From the NCBI RefSeq assembly GCF_009935845.1, contig NZ_QWEK01000014.1:1-64000 (forward strand): a stretch of 64,000 nucleotides of DNA, read 5' to 3'. This document shows positions 11,301 through 18,522 of this stretch, in pieces; position 1 is the stretch's first letter, and every line of letters starts with the position of its first letter. The notes under the pieces are model-generated. The model did no database searches. It was not told the DNA's origin and was given only the letters and a program-made list of their open reading frames with translations. Both the position numbers and the translations under genes were made by a program. Source of the stretch: Pseudoflavonifractor sp. 524-17 (GTDB taxonomy: Bacteria; Bacillota; Clostridia; Oscillospirales; Oscillospiraceae).

Positions 11301-13737
11301 CGGCGAGAATGGCGATAGCGCCGGCAATCTTCAGCAGGGCGCCCGCCTTCAGCTGGGTCTGATAGGCCTCAAGACACCCTCTCACCCCGTCTAAGATCCC
11401 CTTCACGTTATCGAGGAACCCGCCGAGGTCATCGAAAGACTCTTTTATCGTTCCCAGAAACTTTATAAGCCCAGCCGCAATCGCGCCAAAGGAAATTCCG
11501 TTTAACAGGTCAATGGCGCCGTTGAAATCCGCGTTCCCCAGTTTTTCTGTGATACTGGCCGCAAGCCCGCCAATTACTCTGACAATCGCGCTTCCGATGG
11601 TCTTGGCTCCGTTATACAGCTTCTGAAGCGCCTGGAAGAACTTTGTATCCGCGAACGCGGCGCTCATGGACCCAACCGCTGCGGTGACCTCGGACCCCAT
11701 CCCGCCTATGGCGTCGATCAGCTGTCCTATCCGGGCCTGCGCACGGCCAAGGAAGCTTTGGAACATCTCAAACCCAGGCAGCTTGAAATCTTCTTTGACC
11801 GCCTGAATGAATTCCTTTACCCTCAGCCCGGCGGTTCTGATGAACTCCGAGATGCTTTGGCACGCCTTGTTGAAGATATCGCCTTTCTTGGCCGCCTCAT
11901 CGATCCCGACCAGCCAATCGCCCAGCGAGGCTGTCGCATCGAGAATGCCGCCGCTCAAGGTCCCAATCCCCCCAAGAAGAGGGCTCAGCATCTTGAATGC
12001 CGCGGAAAACCCCTGACGGATAAGGTCAAGGACGGCAAACAGTCCCTTGAATGTCCGGCCAATTTTATCCGCCGTCTCATCCGAGAGAATCAGTCCCTGA
12101 GTGAACTTGTTCAGTCCCTCCAGCAGCCCATAGAGCCGTTCCGAAGTGACAGGCGGAAAAACCTCGTCCCATGCCCCCTTCAGCGTACCGAACACCTTTT
12201 GGATTGCCTTGGCGCTGTTCAGGATTGAGTCAAAAAGAAGCTCTCTGCCGCTTTTGCGGGTCATATTTTGCACAAGGTCGGCCAGCTCTCCTGTAGAGGA
12301 ATTCGCCTGACTGCTGAGAGAACGAAGCGCCTCGATTTGCGCCTCGGTATATCCAATATTCTTTAGCTGCTCATCGCTCAGGGCAGAAATGCCGCCGGTT
12401 GTTCCGGTCGCCTCATTCGCCAGTCTGTCCAATGTCTCGGCTAAAATATCAGTGGTCAGCCACCCCTGTGACAGCGTTGCGTCAAAGGAACCGGCCTCCT
12501 CAATCATCTTGTCAAGGCCTTCGACAGACTCGGAAGCCGTCTCCCGAAGCGTGTCGCGAAACGCGTCTACAGAAAAGCCGGCTTCCCCCACCTTGTTCTT
12601 GAGCTGCCCCCAGCTGGACATCAACGCGCCGCCGAGGAGCGAATTTCGGGCCTCGGAAGAGCCATCGATGATACTGCTGAAGAATTCAGAGAACTCCCGC
12701 AGCGTAACCTTTGCTTCCTCATAATCGCCCACGATCAGCTGCCAGGTTTCCGCCCAGCCGGATTGTGCGCTCTCCTTTAGGGTATCCAACAGCTGAGAAA
12801 AGGTCTTGACGTCCTGCGCGGCGGCAAATGCCTTCTTGCCAATCTCCGTCGTCTCATCGGCGTAGTCCTTCAGCGTCTCGGTGAGTACCTCGGTGGTCAT
12901 CCATTGATAGGCCAGACTGTCGTTGAACATATGCGTAGCGTCGATTGTCTCTTTCATCAACGCGCCTTGGCCGTTCTTGGTGAGCACCTGATACATACCG
13001 TCGGCGGTTTTAGTCAATGTGCCTGCCGCTACCGCCGCCTCCAAGAGCTGCGTTTTGAATTCCACTGTAGCCATATTGGCGTTCTCAATAGACTTCCAGT
13101 CGATCAGCTTTACATAACCAGCGGAGAGGGCCTGGGCGAAATTATACATGGCCCGGGAGGCCTCGTTGGCATTGGCTCCGGAAACCGCGGCCACATTGCT
13201 GACGCCCTGGATGGCGGCCACAGCGTCATCCAGCTTTACCCCGGCGTTGGTAAACTTGCCGATGTTGGAGGTCATATCCGCGAATGAGTAAATCGTCCTG
13301 TCGGAATATGTATTCAGCTCGTCCAGCTTCTGGTTTACCTTATCCAAGCTCTCGCCGGTGCTGGCCATAATGGTCTGGATAGAGCCCATTTTCAACTCAT
13401 ACTCATCAAAGCCGGAGGAGACGGGTTCAACCGTAAAGGAAGCAATCATCCTCTTTCCAGCGTTCACCGCAGAATTGGTAATATTGGAAAGAGCGGTTAT
13501 CGCCATGACCTCAAGTGCTGAGAACTTCGCTTTTACCCCCTCGACAGAGCTGCTGAGGGTAGATAAGCTGCACTTCTTGGCGGCGTCGCCAAGACCTTCC
13601 AGCCCCTTCGCGGCGCCGTTCAGATCCAGCCCCTGTTTGAGCTTGCCCAGCGTGGTCAAGCTGGTCTGAACATTTTCCTCAAACTGCTTGTTGTCAAACC
13701 GCATCTCTACGACTCTCTCGTCGATTGTCGTACTCAT
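5329..13737 (-). CDS. Tape measure protein
   Basis: About 2802 aa, by far the longest gene, between an HK97 gp10-like gene and Dit. It begins MSTTIDERVVEMRFDNKQFE (start 13737, GGAGG 10 bp upstream), the usual tape-measure opening, followed by a tape-measure core (AIQGVSNVAAVSGANANEAS). The middle is a long series of hydrophobic segments in repeats of ~60 residues (for example SWDQIAKGLTAMGIALADIA, SWDEIAKGLVAMGLALAEL). Towards the C-terminus are four coiled-coil repeats of 58 residues and then another long coiled coil. It sets tail length and probably inserts into the membrane at DNA ejection. Confidence 0.93.
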   Translation of the reverse strand: MSTTIDERVVEMRFDNKQFEENVQTSLTTLGKLKQGLDLNGAAKGLEGLGDAAKKCSLSTLSSSVEGVKAKFSALEVMAITALSNITNSAVNAGKRMIASFTVEPVSSGFDEYELKMGSIQTIMASTGESLDKVNQKLDELNTYSDRTIYSFADMTSNIGKFTNAGVKLDDAVAAIQGVSNVAAVSGANANEASRAMYNFAQALSAGYVKLIDWKSIENANMATVEFKTQLLEAAVAAGTLTKTADGMYQVLTKNGQGALMKETIDATHMFNDSLAYQWMTTEVLTETLKDYADETTEIGKKAFAAAQDVKTFSQLLDTLKESAQSGWAETWQLIVGDYEEAKVTLREFSEFFSSIIDGSSEARNSLLGGALMSSWGQLKNKVGEAGFSVDAFRDTLRETASESVEGLDKMIEEAGSFDATLSQGWLTTDILAETLDRLANEATGTTGGISALSDEQLKNIGYTEAQIEALRSLSSQANSSTGELADLVQNMTRKSGRELLFDSILNSAKAIQKVFGTLKGAWDEVFPPVTSERLYGLLEGLNKFTQGLILSDETADKIGRTFKGLFAVLDLIRQGFSAAFKMLSPLLGGIGTLSGGILDATASLGDWLVGIDEAAKKGDIFNKACQSISEFIRTAGLRVKEFIQAVKEDFKLPGFEMFQSFLGRAQARIGQLIDAIGGMGSEVTAAVGSMSAAFADTKFFQALQKLYNGAKTIGSAIVRVIGGLAASITEKLGNADFNGAIDLLNGISFGAIAAGLIKFLGTIKESFDDLGGFLDNVKGILDGVRGCLEAYQTQLKAGALLKIAGAIAILAAAIVVISLIDSDKLAASLASVTVLFADLMGSMAIFGKVGGEIKGVIKACAAMLAISTSVLILASALKKIASLDAGQLAVGLTGIGGLMAELVASVKVMGSGSGSVVKGAAQMVIFAGAIKVLASVCADLAELEWEPLARGLTGVGVLLAEVSLFLNTAKFNGKSVATAAGIVILAGAMKILASACKDFRQMNWDELAKGLASIGALLLEVAAFTKLTGNAKHVVATGFALIEIAAAMKLFAAVMASFGGMSWDQIAKGLTAMGIALADIAVAANLMPKNMAGVGAGMIAVGAALEIMAHSLKKMGGMSWDEIAKGLVAMGLALAELAVGLNLMNGTLAGSAALLIAAGALALLTPTLVVLGAMSWDAIAKGLLTLAGAFSIIGAAGALLAPLIPSILGFAGSVALIGAGILGIGAGLLAIGAGLSATAIGITALATSLGAGTAIIVAGLTAIITGIAAVIPAVAEKLGEAVIAFCKVITEGAPAIGEAVKTLVLTWVDVMVECVPALAEGALELLAGVLSALVAYTPQIVDSLMQFLIEVLEGIARNLPALIQAAVDVLMAFFSGVIDALSGIDTGVLLKGIAGIGLLSAIMLALGATAALVPGAMAGVLGMGAVITELALVLAAIGGLAQIPGLSWLISEGGTLLEGVGTAIGSFVGGIVGGFMSGVSSQFPQIGADLSAFMTNLQPFIEGAGSITPDMLSGVKALTEVILLLTAADILDGLTSWLTGGSSLADFADQLVPFGEAMSRFSESVAGMDADLVSKAAIAGKTFAEMAATLPNSGGVVSFFAGDNDMKTFGNQLGAFGDAMVNFADKVKGLDSDTVVNAATAGKAMAEMAATLPNSGGVVGFFAGENDMAAFGQQLTAFGVAIKNYSLTVKGLDGDAVANSAAAGKAMVELANTLPNCGGVVGFFAGENNLDTFGTQLLSFGTSIKGYSQAVKGLDADTVMNSASAGKALVELANTLPNCGGLVSFFTGENSIAAFGEDLVLFGGGLAAYASAIRNVKPDAVTASANAAGALSNLAAGLPDSSLFDQWFGGDQTLASFGDDIAVFGEDMGYYYAQISGADPAKLSAVITQVWALVDLAKGVKDIDRKAFSNFGKSLRELADVGITGFTDAFCHCDESVDNAVAGMLDMVGASISSNKAVIAPAMEEVMGFLAETMNETAGIVNTAAAQIMTGFSAAIQDDGRAAESAVSTVLTDMVKTLNGGKDSFVDAGKNVSQGFINGINSKLIGASAAGRRLGLAALNAAKQALDSHSPSREFIHLGENIGEGLAIGVNNSIVPAASATSDMIGQVIKVSRKGIKAFKEWAEEKKYYGELSLKDELAGWENLQSKYKAGSKERKEIDREVYRLQNELVSSTYQNSVDWIEEEKYYNRLSLEEELAAWERVQGRYMEGTEERKKADREVFRLRNELASESYQKSLDWIEEEKYYNRLSLEEELAAWERVQGRYMEGTEERKKADREVFRLRNELADESYQKSLDWIEEEKYYNRLSLADELAAWKRVQSRCEKGSEARKKADREVFRLEKDISEAQQQYTRDIQSVQEESWQKRLELERDYANQVKSINEKLAQDIKALNDQYESALKSREDSLYRSYGLFDKVKEREEVSGETLMKNLEGQVKEFGEWQDILDKLSARGLDAALIEELQQMGPDAISQIKALNAMSDSELEKYASLWSVKHGQAREQAVEELKDLRVETQNGIAQLQIEADKELEEYRSIWQSKMAQVTEETNAELEQLQKDFGEKVGLIKTDTQAELAEMSETSQKILTEAGWDETGQRIVTELTTGVTSQRPSFINELTNMALAGVAAVNETLGIGASSGAFSELGNDAGRNFIEGLHYYTDQSYDAGADMAESAKSGFSNALQMVAGLVDDGVDMEPTIRPVLDLSDVSRQADELNALFHSQHTAALAGQASMTLRASAEKNASSDAANNENVVRELRSLRGDMSAMLTRMEGMRIVLSTGALVGELAEPMDAALGQRAAYKGRGI
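6690..7385 (-). repeat. Four 58-residue (174-nt) tandem repeats inside the tape measure gene
   Basis: Within the tape measure reading frame the motif WIEEEKYYNRLSLEEELAAW...RKKADREVFRLRNEL occurs four times with a 174-nt period. The two central copies are nearly identical at DNA level (the string starting at 6901 recurs at 7075). The outer copies are diverged (EEKKYYGELSLKDELAGWENLQ and EEKYYNRLSLADELAAWKRVQ). Near identity of the central pair points to recent duplication; gain or loss of one copy would change the coiled coil by 58 residues. Confidence 0.85.
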
Positions 13738-14111
13738 AGCTTCGTAACCTCCCTCCATGCGTTATTTGCAATCTGGTCAAAAATAGGCTGGATAGCAGGG
13801 TTGATGTAATCTCTTCCCTGTACCCAGCCCCCGGTCCCCGTACCATGTCCGTATTGCAGGATAATGGCGATTGGGACTCCATTTTGAATATTGGAGTTGC
13901 GAAAGGAGATAACAGCCGAATCGCTTTTATTGGTGATCTTGTAGTACCATGAACCGGCAGTTTCTCCAGAGTCAACCGGCGTTGCAGACGCAAGGGCGGC
14001 CACTCCAGCCCGGCCGTACTTATCGAGATCGCCCAGATGAACAACCTCTTTCGCTTTTTCTAAGAATCGGGTCAGCTTAGAGAAGTCGCCCTTTTGCCTG
14101 AACGTAACCAT
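13734..14111 (-). CDS. HK97 gp10-like head-tail / minor tail protein
   Basis: A 125-aa basic protein upstream of the tape measure, overlapping it by 4 bp. MVTFRQKGDFSKLTRFLEKAKEVV and the core ATPVDSGETAGSWYYKI, then AIILQYGHGTGTGGWVQGRDYINPAI, are hallmarks of the HK97 gp10 family (neck/tail-completion type). It is displaced here, after the lysin and chaperones rather than next to the connectors, which is occasionally seen in Clostridia phages. Identification is by motif pattern. Confidence 0.8.
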   Translation of the reverse strand: MVTFRQKGDFSKLTRFLEKAKEVVHLGDLDKYGRAGVAALASATPVDSGETAGSWYYKITNKSDSAVISFRNSNIQNGVPIAIILQYGHGTGTGGWVQGRDYINPAIQPIFDQIANNAWREVTKL

Positions 14112-14123
14112 TTCTTTCTCCCG

Positions 14124-14939
14124 TCACACCCTAGTGCAGTAATCCAGAGAGACCCAGCCCGCTCCAGACTTTAACTTGCCCCACATAGAGGCGCCCTTCC
14201 CTGCCGCCTCGCTGACAATGGTATAGACGCCAGGCTTGATCCCGTTCTGGACGATGGCGGTATCGGTTCCAGGGCCTCTGCGCACACGCAGATCCGCGGC
14301 GGTGATGCGTACTTGATACGGCACCTTGCTCACAGAGATGCCTGGATGCTGTCCCGTCACGTCAGCACCAAGCTTGGCGTTTACCTTTGCTGCGATGCTT
14401 CCGATCCGCTGATAGATGTAATCGCCTGGGCACGCCTTGTTGGCGAACCAGCGGTGGACCGTGAGATTCTGCTTGCCGGGGTTGCCTACCAGCTTCTTGT
14501 CTCCAGACCACAGCAGCTTCTTAATGCCGTTGCGCCGGCAGATGTCTGCGCACAGTTCAATTAAGCTGGCCATCGCCTTCTCAGTAATGGCGTAGGGATG
14601 CGTACCGTCACAGGCCACCTCAATGGTAACAGCCTGGTAGTCATTGGACGCGCCGGAAATGCCGTTCACACGGATAGGGTTGCCCTTCTTGTCCTTCCCG
14701 CCGGTACACCAGGAGCGGTCTTTCTCCTCAACACATAGGCCAATTGAGCCGTCGCAGCCAACGACATAGTTGCAGGACGCCTGCATGGAGCGGGACTGGA
14801 ACACCTCGCACCCCTGCTTGGCGGTCACCTGACCGACAAAACAGTGAATGGTGATGGTATCAATGGCGTGGTTTCGGTTTGCCGTCCGGTTTGGAGAAAT
14901 CATTCTCACCGTTGCCAGAGGGCTGTTCGAGAATTCCAT
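14124..14939 (-). CDS. Endolysin: N-acetylmuramoyl-L-alanine amidase with SH3 domain
   Basis: About 271 aa. Residues ~1-190 form an Amidase_2 (PGRP-type) domain: the zinc-site histidine is in IDTITIHCF and a second metal-ligand region is LTVHRWFANKACPGDY. A C-terminal bacterial SH3 domain (RITAADLRVRRGPGTDTA through GWVSLDY) should bind peptidoglycan. It cleaves the amide bond between muramic acid and the stem peptide. No signal peptide. Its position between the tail chaperones and the gp10-like gene is unusual and could mean a virion-associated lysin. ATG 14939 (AAGGAAG upstream) was chosen over 14990, which overlaps the previous gene. Confidence 0.87.
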   Translation of the reverse strand: MEFSNSPLATVRMISPNRTANRNHAIDTITIHCFVGQVTAKQGCEVFQSRSMQASCNYVVGCDGSIGLCVEEKDRSWCTGGKDKKGNPIRVNGISGASNDYQAVTIEVACDGTHPYAITEKAMASLIELCADICRRNGIKKLLWSGDKKLVGNPGKQNLTVHRWFANKACPGDYIYQRIGSIAAKVNAKLGADVTGQHPGISVSKVPYQVRITAADLRVRRGPGTDTAIVQNGIKPGVYTIVSEAAGKGASMWGKLKSGAGWVSLDYCTRV

Positions 14940-14971
14940 ATAATTTCCACTTCCTTTCTGCGCATACTGCG

Positions 14972-15508
14972 TCATCCTCTTGTATTCCATTTCTTTTTGT
15001 TGGCGGCGTTAAGTATCCGGTTCTGGGCAAACTGCTCGGACCGGGGGATCTTTTGCGGTTTCTGTCCTTTGGCGTTACAGACATTGATGAGCGTGAGCAG
15101 CCGGTTCAAATGCCATTTCTGGCACTCAAACGGGATATTATGGAAGATCATCCAGTAGTAAATAATTTCAGCTGTAACAACTTCGCGGTTCGCGCCGCCT
15201 TTCTTGGTATTGCGAACCGTTGTTGCCGTCATTGGGGCGTCGATATAAGCGTTCACCTCTCGCAGAATTGCCGGCGTAATCGCTTTATAAACAGATGGGT
15301 CCACATTCTGCGTCAACGTCATGCAGCGAACGTAGTCAATGGACTCCTCCCTTGTCTTCTTTTTTGACAGGAACGGCTTATGCCATTTCGACTCCCATTT
15401 TGAAAGTGAGACCAGTGAATGCTCCAGTCGAAGCGTCTGCCCTTTTGCATAGATGAAATTTTCGACGCCGTCAAACAGCTCAGTTTCAGGAATCGTAATT
15501 TCCAGCAT
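14972..15508 (-). CDS. Tail assembly chaperone, second component (gpGT-like position)
   Basis: A 178-aa basic protein directly after the gpG-like chaperone and before the lysin. MLEITIPETELFDGVENFIYAKGQTLRLEHSLVSLSKWESKWHKPF is a pattern I associate with the second tail-chaperone gene of Firmicutes siphoviruses. It has its own start (ATAAGGAGACCGGAG-ATG) 19 bp after the previous stop. No classic slippery heptamer for a -1 shift is visible at the junction, so it is probably translated separately here. Role (loading the tape measure during tail assembly) inferred from position. Confidence 0.6.
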   Translation of the reverse strand: MLEITIPETELFDGVENFIYAKGQTLRLEHSLVSLSKWESKWHKPFLSKKKTREESIDYVRCMTLTQNVDPSVYKAITPAILREVNAYIDAPMTATTVRNTKKGGANREVVTAEIIYYWMIFHNIPFECQKWHLNRLLTLINVCNAKGQKPQKIPRSEQFAQNRILNAANKKKWNTRG

Positions 15509-15527
15509 CTCCGGTCTCCTTATGGCA

Positions 15528-15953
15528 TCAGACCAGGGTCAGCTCGGAGGTCCCAGCGGGAAGATCTGCGCCTTTATCAGCAGAAGCCTCATCGGCCTTG
15601 GCCGGGATGATTCCGGCGACAAAGTCACTGGCGGCCTTGGCGTTGGTGGCCAGCTCCATGAACAACTGGCTGTAGGCCTCCGTCTGGACAAAGGCGTCGC
15701 GAACCTCCTGGTTCTTGATAAACCGGCGGCCGTCGGGAGACTTCACACCGTAGGACTTGATGATGATATCCTTCATCGTGTCGACGATCTGCCTGCCATT
15801 CTGGGCCGCGACGACGCGCCTGATCATCTCTGTAAGACCGCCGTCGACAGAAAGCTCCAGTTCGGTGACCTCCGCCTGAGTCAGGTGGAAATAGTGCTCC
15901 TCCTTGCGAGGATTGCCATTGTAATCAATGTAATCAAACGTCTTTTTCAGCAT
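15528..15953 (-). CDS. Tail assembly chaperone (gpG-like)
   Basis: A 141-aa acidic protein downstream of the major tail protein. MLKKTFDYIDYNGNPRKEEHYFHLTQAEVTELEL and IKSYGVKSPDGRRFIKNQEVRDAFVQTEAYSQLFMELA are typical of gpG-like tail assembly chaperones of Gram-positive siphoviruses. Start 15953 is set by AAGGAG at good spacing. A terminator lies upstream (15985-16010), so expression is lower than that of the tail tube protein. Confidence 0.78.
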   Translation of the reverse strand: MLKKTFDYIDYNGNPRKEEHYFHLTQAEVTELELSVDGGLTEMIRRVVAAQNGRQIVDTMKDIIIKSYGVKSPDGRRFIKNQEVRDAFVQTEAYSQLFMELATNAKAASDFVAGIIPAKADEASADKGADLPAGTSELTLV

Positions 15954-15984
15954 GGAAGATTCTCCTTTCAAAAATTAAAGAAAA

Positions 15985-16010
15985 CGGAGCCCTCGGTGAA
16001 GAGAGCTCCG
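15985..16010 (-). terminator. Rho-independent terminator after the major tail protein gene
   Basis: On the minus strand CGGAGCUCUC pairs with GAGGGCUCCG (one G-U pair) around UUCACC, followed by UUUUCUUU. It lies 30 bp after the tail tube stop and would reduce transcription into the chaperone and later tail genes, as is common after highly expressed tail tube genes. Confidence 0.8.
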
Positions 16011-16041
16011 CTTCGCAGGATTACAGGCGCCACACAGAAAA

Positions 16042-16728
16042 TCAGCCGGCGGTCTGGACTTCTTTGAAGAACTCGATTACCTCGGCCGGCAGGGGCAGCC
16101 GGGACTCGGCGGCCTTGACATCACCAACGGCGTCCTTGCCGTAGATAATGTCCTCAAAAGCGGCCAGTTTAGCCTTGTCCGTCTTGGTGGAGTCGATGGT
16201 CATATGGGCGGTGGCCTTGAAGCCAGGGACATCCACAGGGGTCGTGGTCAGCTCCCAGCTCATGGAAGTGGCTTCTGGGCTGTCATTGACTGTCTGGCGA
16301 TTCTTCTCAGATGGAGAGGCCTGCGCCCCGTAGATCAGATGGAGCTTGTAGCCGTAGTTCTGCCCAACCACGTCGTTGCCGATTAAGGTACGGTAAGCCA
16401 TACCAAACATCTTGCGGGTCTGCTGGCCGATGGTTACGCCAGGGGCCACCTCAGCGGAGCCGTCGCACTCCTCAAACTCAGGGGGATAGGTATAGGCCTC
16501 CACAGTGGCGCCGAAATCCTCAGCGGACATCAGGTTGAGGTACTTGATATTATCGGCCCAAACCGCATTGGGCTCGCCGCCGGAGGGGCTTTCGTTGACT
16601 GCGGACAGGCCATTCCAGGGCACGCCCTTCGTGTACTGGCCATCGCTGCCCATGGGGAACAGGACGCCATGATCCAGGCCAGTCTCAAATAGACGCTCGC
16701 CGATCTGGTCCCATTTCATTCTGCTCAT
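16042..16728 (-). CDS. Major tail (tube) protein
   Basis: About 228 aa. MKWDQIGERLFETGLDHGVLFPMGSDGQYTKGVPWNGLSAVNESPSGGE, YTYPPEFEECDGSAEVAPGVTIGQQTRKMFGMAYRT and SWELTTTPVDVPGF are characteristic of the major tail protein family of Clostridia siphoviruses. Start 16728 follows AGGAGG with 9-bp spacing. Its position between head-tail connectors and chaperones, and the terminator that follows it, agree with a highly expressed tube protein. Confidence 0.88.
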   Translation of the reverse strand: MSRMKWDQIGERLFETGLDHGVLFPMGSDGQYTKGVPWNGLSAVNESPSGGEPNAVWADNIKYLNLMSAEDFGATVEAYTYPPEFEECDGSAEVAPGVTIGQQTRKMFGMAYRTLIGNDVVGQNYGYKLHLIYGAQASPSEKNRQTVNDSPEATSMSWELTTTPVDVPGFKATAHMTIDSTKTDKAKLAAFEDIIYGKDAVGDVKAAESRLPLPAEVIEFFKEVQTAG

Positions 16729-16743
16729 TATCAATTGCCTCCT

Positions 16744-17049
16744 TTAAAAATATAGGGTAAATATATCGTGGTTCAGATTGTCCGCTGTAAAATGCCGCTC
16801 GTGGGCGCACATGGGCAGCAGCGCAATCTTTTTTGGCAGGTCGCTGTCGGGTTTTTTATAAATAGCAGTCACTTGATAGCCGTTGTCCAGTAAATACGGC
16901 CGATTATTGGCAAATACCGGCTTTATGAGCTTTCGTTCATAAACAATGCAGTCGTACTGCATCTTAAAGCCGGTCGGGGGTTGAAAGTAGACATTCCGAG
17001 AGCCGAGAAGCTGTTCCAAGATCGTCTGAAGCGCCGTTCTCCGCCCCAT
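16744..17049 (-). CDS. Head-tail joining / tail terminator-like protein
   Basis: About 101 aa, between the connector-like gene and the major tail protein. MGRRTALQTILEQLLGSRNVYFQPPTGFKMQYDCIVYER followed by GYQVTAIYKKPDSDLPKKI resembles small head-tail or tail-terminator proteins of Firmicutes phages. Start 17049 has GGGGGTG upstream. It overlaps the 3' end of the previous gene by 86 bp. Assignment is by synteny. Confidence 0.6.
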   Translation of the reverse strand: MGRRTALQTILEQLLGSRNVYFQPPTGFKMQYDCIVYERKLIKPVFANNRPYLLDNGYQVTAIYKKPDSDLPKKIALLPMCAHERHFTADNLNHDIFTLYF

Positions 17050-17356
17050 TGTAAACACCCCCAATCGTCAGAATCAGCCTGGGATACTGGACTTCCACAT
17101 TGGTGACTTTCCATTTAGCGCCCGCAAACCCGACATAGCGCATTCGGTAGAAATTCAGACAGGCAAATGGATCGGCGACTATGCTGATCTCATTTGCGAC
17201 ATTGACGTTGTCATTGAGCGTTTCGGCAGATTGAAGACGTCTGGTGTTCCGAATCAGTTCACCGTAATACATCCGTTCGGTGATCTGCTCTTCGTAAACT
17301 CCGGGCTGCGTTTCAACCGTATCAGCATAGCCCACCGGTCCATAAAATTTTGCCAT
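16964..17356 (-). CDS. Head-tail connector-region protein (DUF7253-like)
   Basis: 130 aa after the capsid gene. MAKFYGPVGYADTVETQPGVYEEQITERMYYGELIRNTRRLQ and ISIVADPFACLNFYRMRYVGFAGAKWKVTNVEVQYPRLILTIGGVYNG is a strongly recurring pattern in Clostridia phage head-tail regions. Start 17356 follows AAGGAGAA. The last ~30 residues after GGVYNG run over the next gene and may be an extension. Probably a neck/connector protein; function inferred from synteny. Confidence 0.65.
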   Translation of the reverse strand: MAKFYGPVGYADTVETQPGVYEEQITERMYYGELIRNTRRLQSAETLNDNVNVANEISIVADPFACLNFYRMRYVGFAGAKWKVTNVEVQYPRLILTIGGVYNGAENGASDDLGTASRLSECLLSTPDRL

Positions 17357-17370
17357 TTTGGATGTTCTCC

Positions 17371-18522
17371 TTAACCGTTGGCAACGGGCTTTACAGGCTC
17401 CTCCAAAGCGATAGCCGACCACAGGCGGGTCAAGGCGCCCGACAGGCGGGTCTCAATCAGGTATTTCTCCTGGTTGAAGTCGATGTCGAATTGATTGAAG
17501 CGGGTGATCTCGCCGCCCTTGGTGGAGCCGACGGTGTAGTCGGCCAGGTTGACAAAGAGGCCCAGAAGCTTATGCTGGATGTTCTCCTTATCTGTACGGG
17601 CCAGCCCCTCAAACTGCTCAGCGGTGTAGATGTTGCTGACATTCAAAGCCGCGGCCAGATCCGCCTTGGAGTTATAGATGCGCCGGCCGTTCATGTCCCG
17701 GGCCAGCAGCATCACGTTAACCAGATGGGGCGTGCAGAAGAGATCGGGGGTGCCGGTGCCCTTGTACTTCTCCCGGGAATACAGGGCGGCGGTGATGAGG
17801 GCCTCAGCGTAGATGTAGTTCTCGCCGAAATTCGCCTCGGTGCCAGACCCTTGGATCTCCTTCCGAGCGGCCTCAATGTCCACATCGTAGTGGATGGTGT
17901 AGAGATCATCATCGTTCCAGACAGAGCGGATATGCTCCTCGGAGATCTTCTGCTCGTCCGCCTCATCCCGGCCGTCGCCGATCAGGATGGCGATGGCGAT
18001 TTCCTCATTGAGGGCCATACGCATAACCCCGTACTGATACTCAACCACATCGAAATCGGTGATGTCGATGATATCGTCCCGGTGCATAGAGTCGCGGATG
18101 TAGATGGTCTGCGGATCAGTGGTGCGCTTCATAAGCTTCATGTTGCCGGAGGGCGTCTTGCGCTTTCCCTTCTGATAACCATGGGCCCGGATGTCGTCGC
18201 CCCGGGCGTCCATGTTCTTAGTGCGGATGCGGCTGATAGGGCTCTTATGAACTTTGCTCATAACCACCCCGACCCAGCCCTGGTCCCGGGTGATGAGTTC
18301 GGGCGCGCCGGTCTTCAGATCCTTATACTCAGGGAACAGGGCCTCAATGTCTTCAAAGCCGTGCTTGAGGGTATCGCTGTTCTGCTCGGCATAAAGCTTC
18401 AAGGCGCCCTGGAAGGTACCGACGCTCTTCGTCTTAGCGCTGGCGATAATCTCCATCTGGGCGGAGTGGCTCAGGGTAAAGTCCTGGGCCTCGTCAGGCT
18501 TGTCGAAAACGTTGTGCTTCAT
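17371..18522 (-). CDS. Major capsid protein from a probable internal start
   Basis: Within the fusion gene, AGGAGGAG lies 8 bp before an ATG at 18520-18522 in the same frame, giving a 383-aa product MKHNVFDKPDEAQDFTLSHS, the usual opening of Clostridia phage major capsid proteins. It ends with IYTAEQFEGLARTDKENIQHKLLGLFVNLADYTVG and QFDIDFNQEKYLIETRLSGAL, the standard HK97 capsid C-terminal core. Free capsid subunits from this start could dilute the protease fusion in the procapsid. The start is seen in the sequence; use of it is inferred. Confidence 0.65.
   Translation of the reverse strand: MKHNVFDKPDEAQDFTLSHSAQMEIIASAKTKSVGTFQGALKLYAEQNSDTLKHGFEDIEALFPEYKDLKTGAPELITRDQGWVGVVMSKVHKSPISRIRTKNMDARGDDIRAHGYQKGKRKTPSGNMKLMKRTTDPQTIYIRDSMHRDDIIDITDFDVVEYQYGVMRMALNEEIAIAILIGDGRDEADEQKISEEHIRSVWNDDDLYTIHYDVDIEAARKEIQGSGTEANFGENYIYAEALITAALYSREKYKGTGTPDLFCTPHLVNVMLLARDMNGRRIYNSKADLAAALNVSNIYTAEQFEGLARTDKENIQHKLLGLFVNLADYTVGSTKGGEITRFNQFDIDFNQEKYLIETRLSGALTRLWSAIALEEPVKPVANG

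Noticed and set aside
15500-15560. Programmed frameshift joining the two tail chaperones
   Set aside because: No slippery heptamer, and the second gene has its own ribosome site. A +1 shift at GTC-TGA cannot be excluded but has no support.
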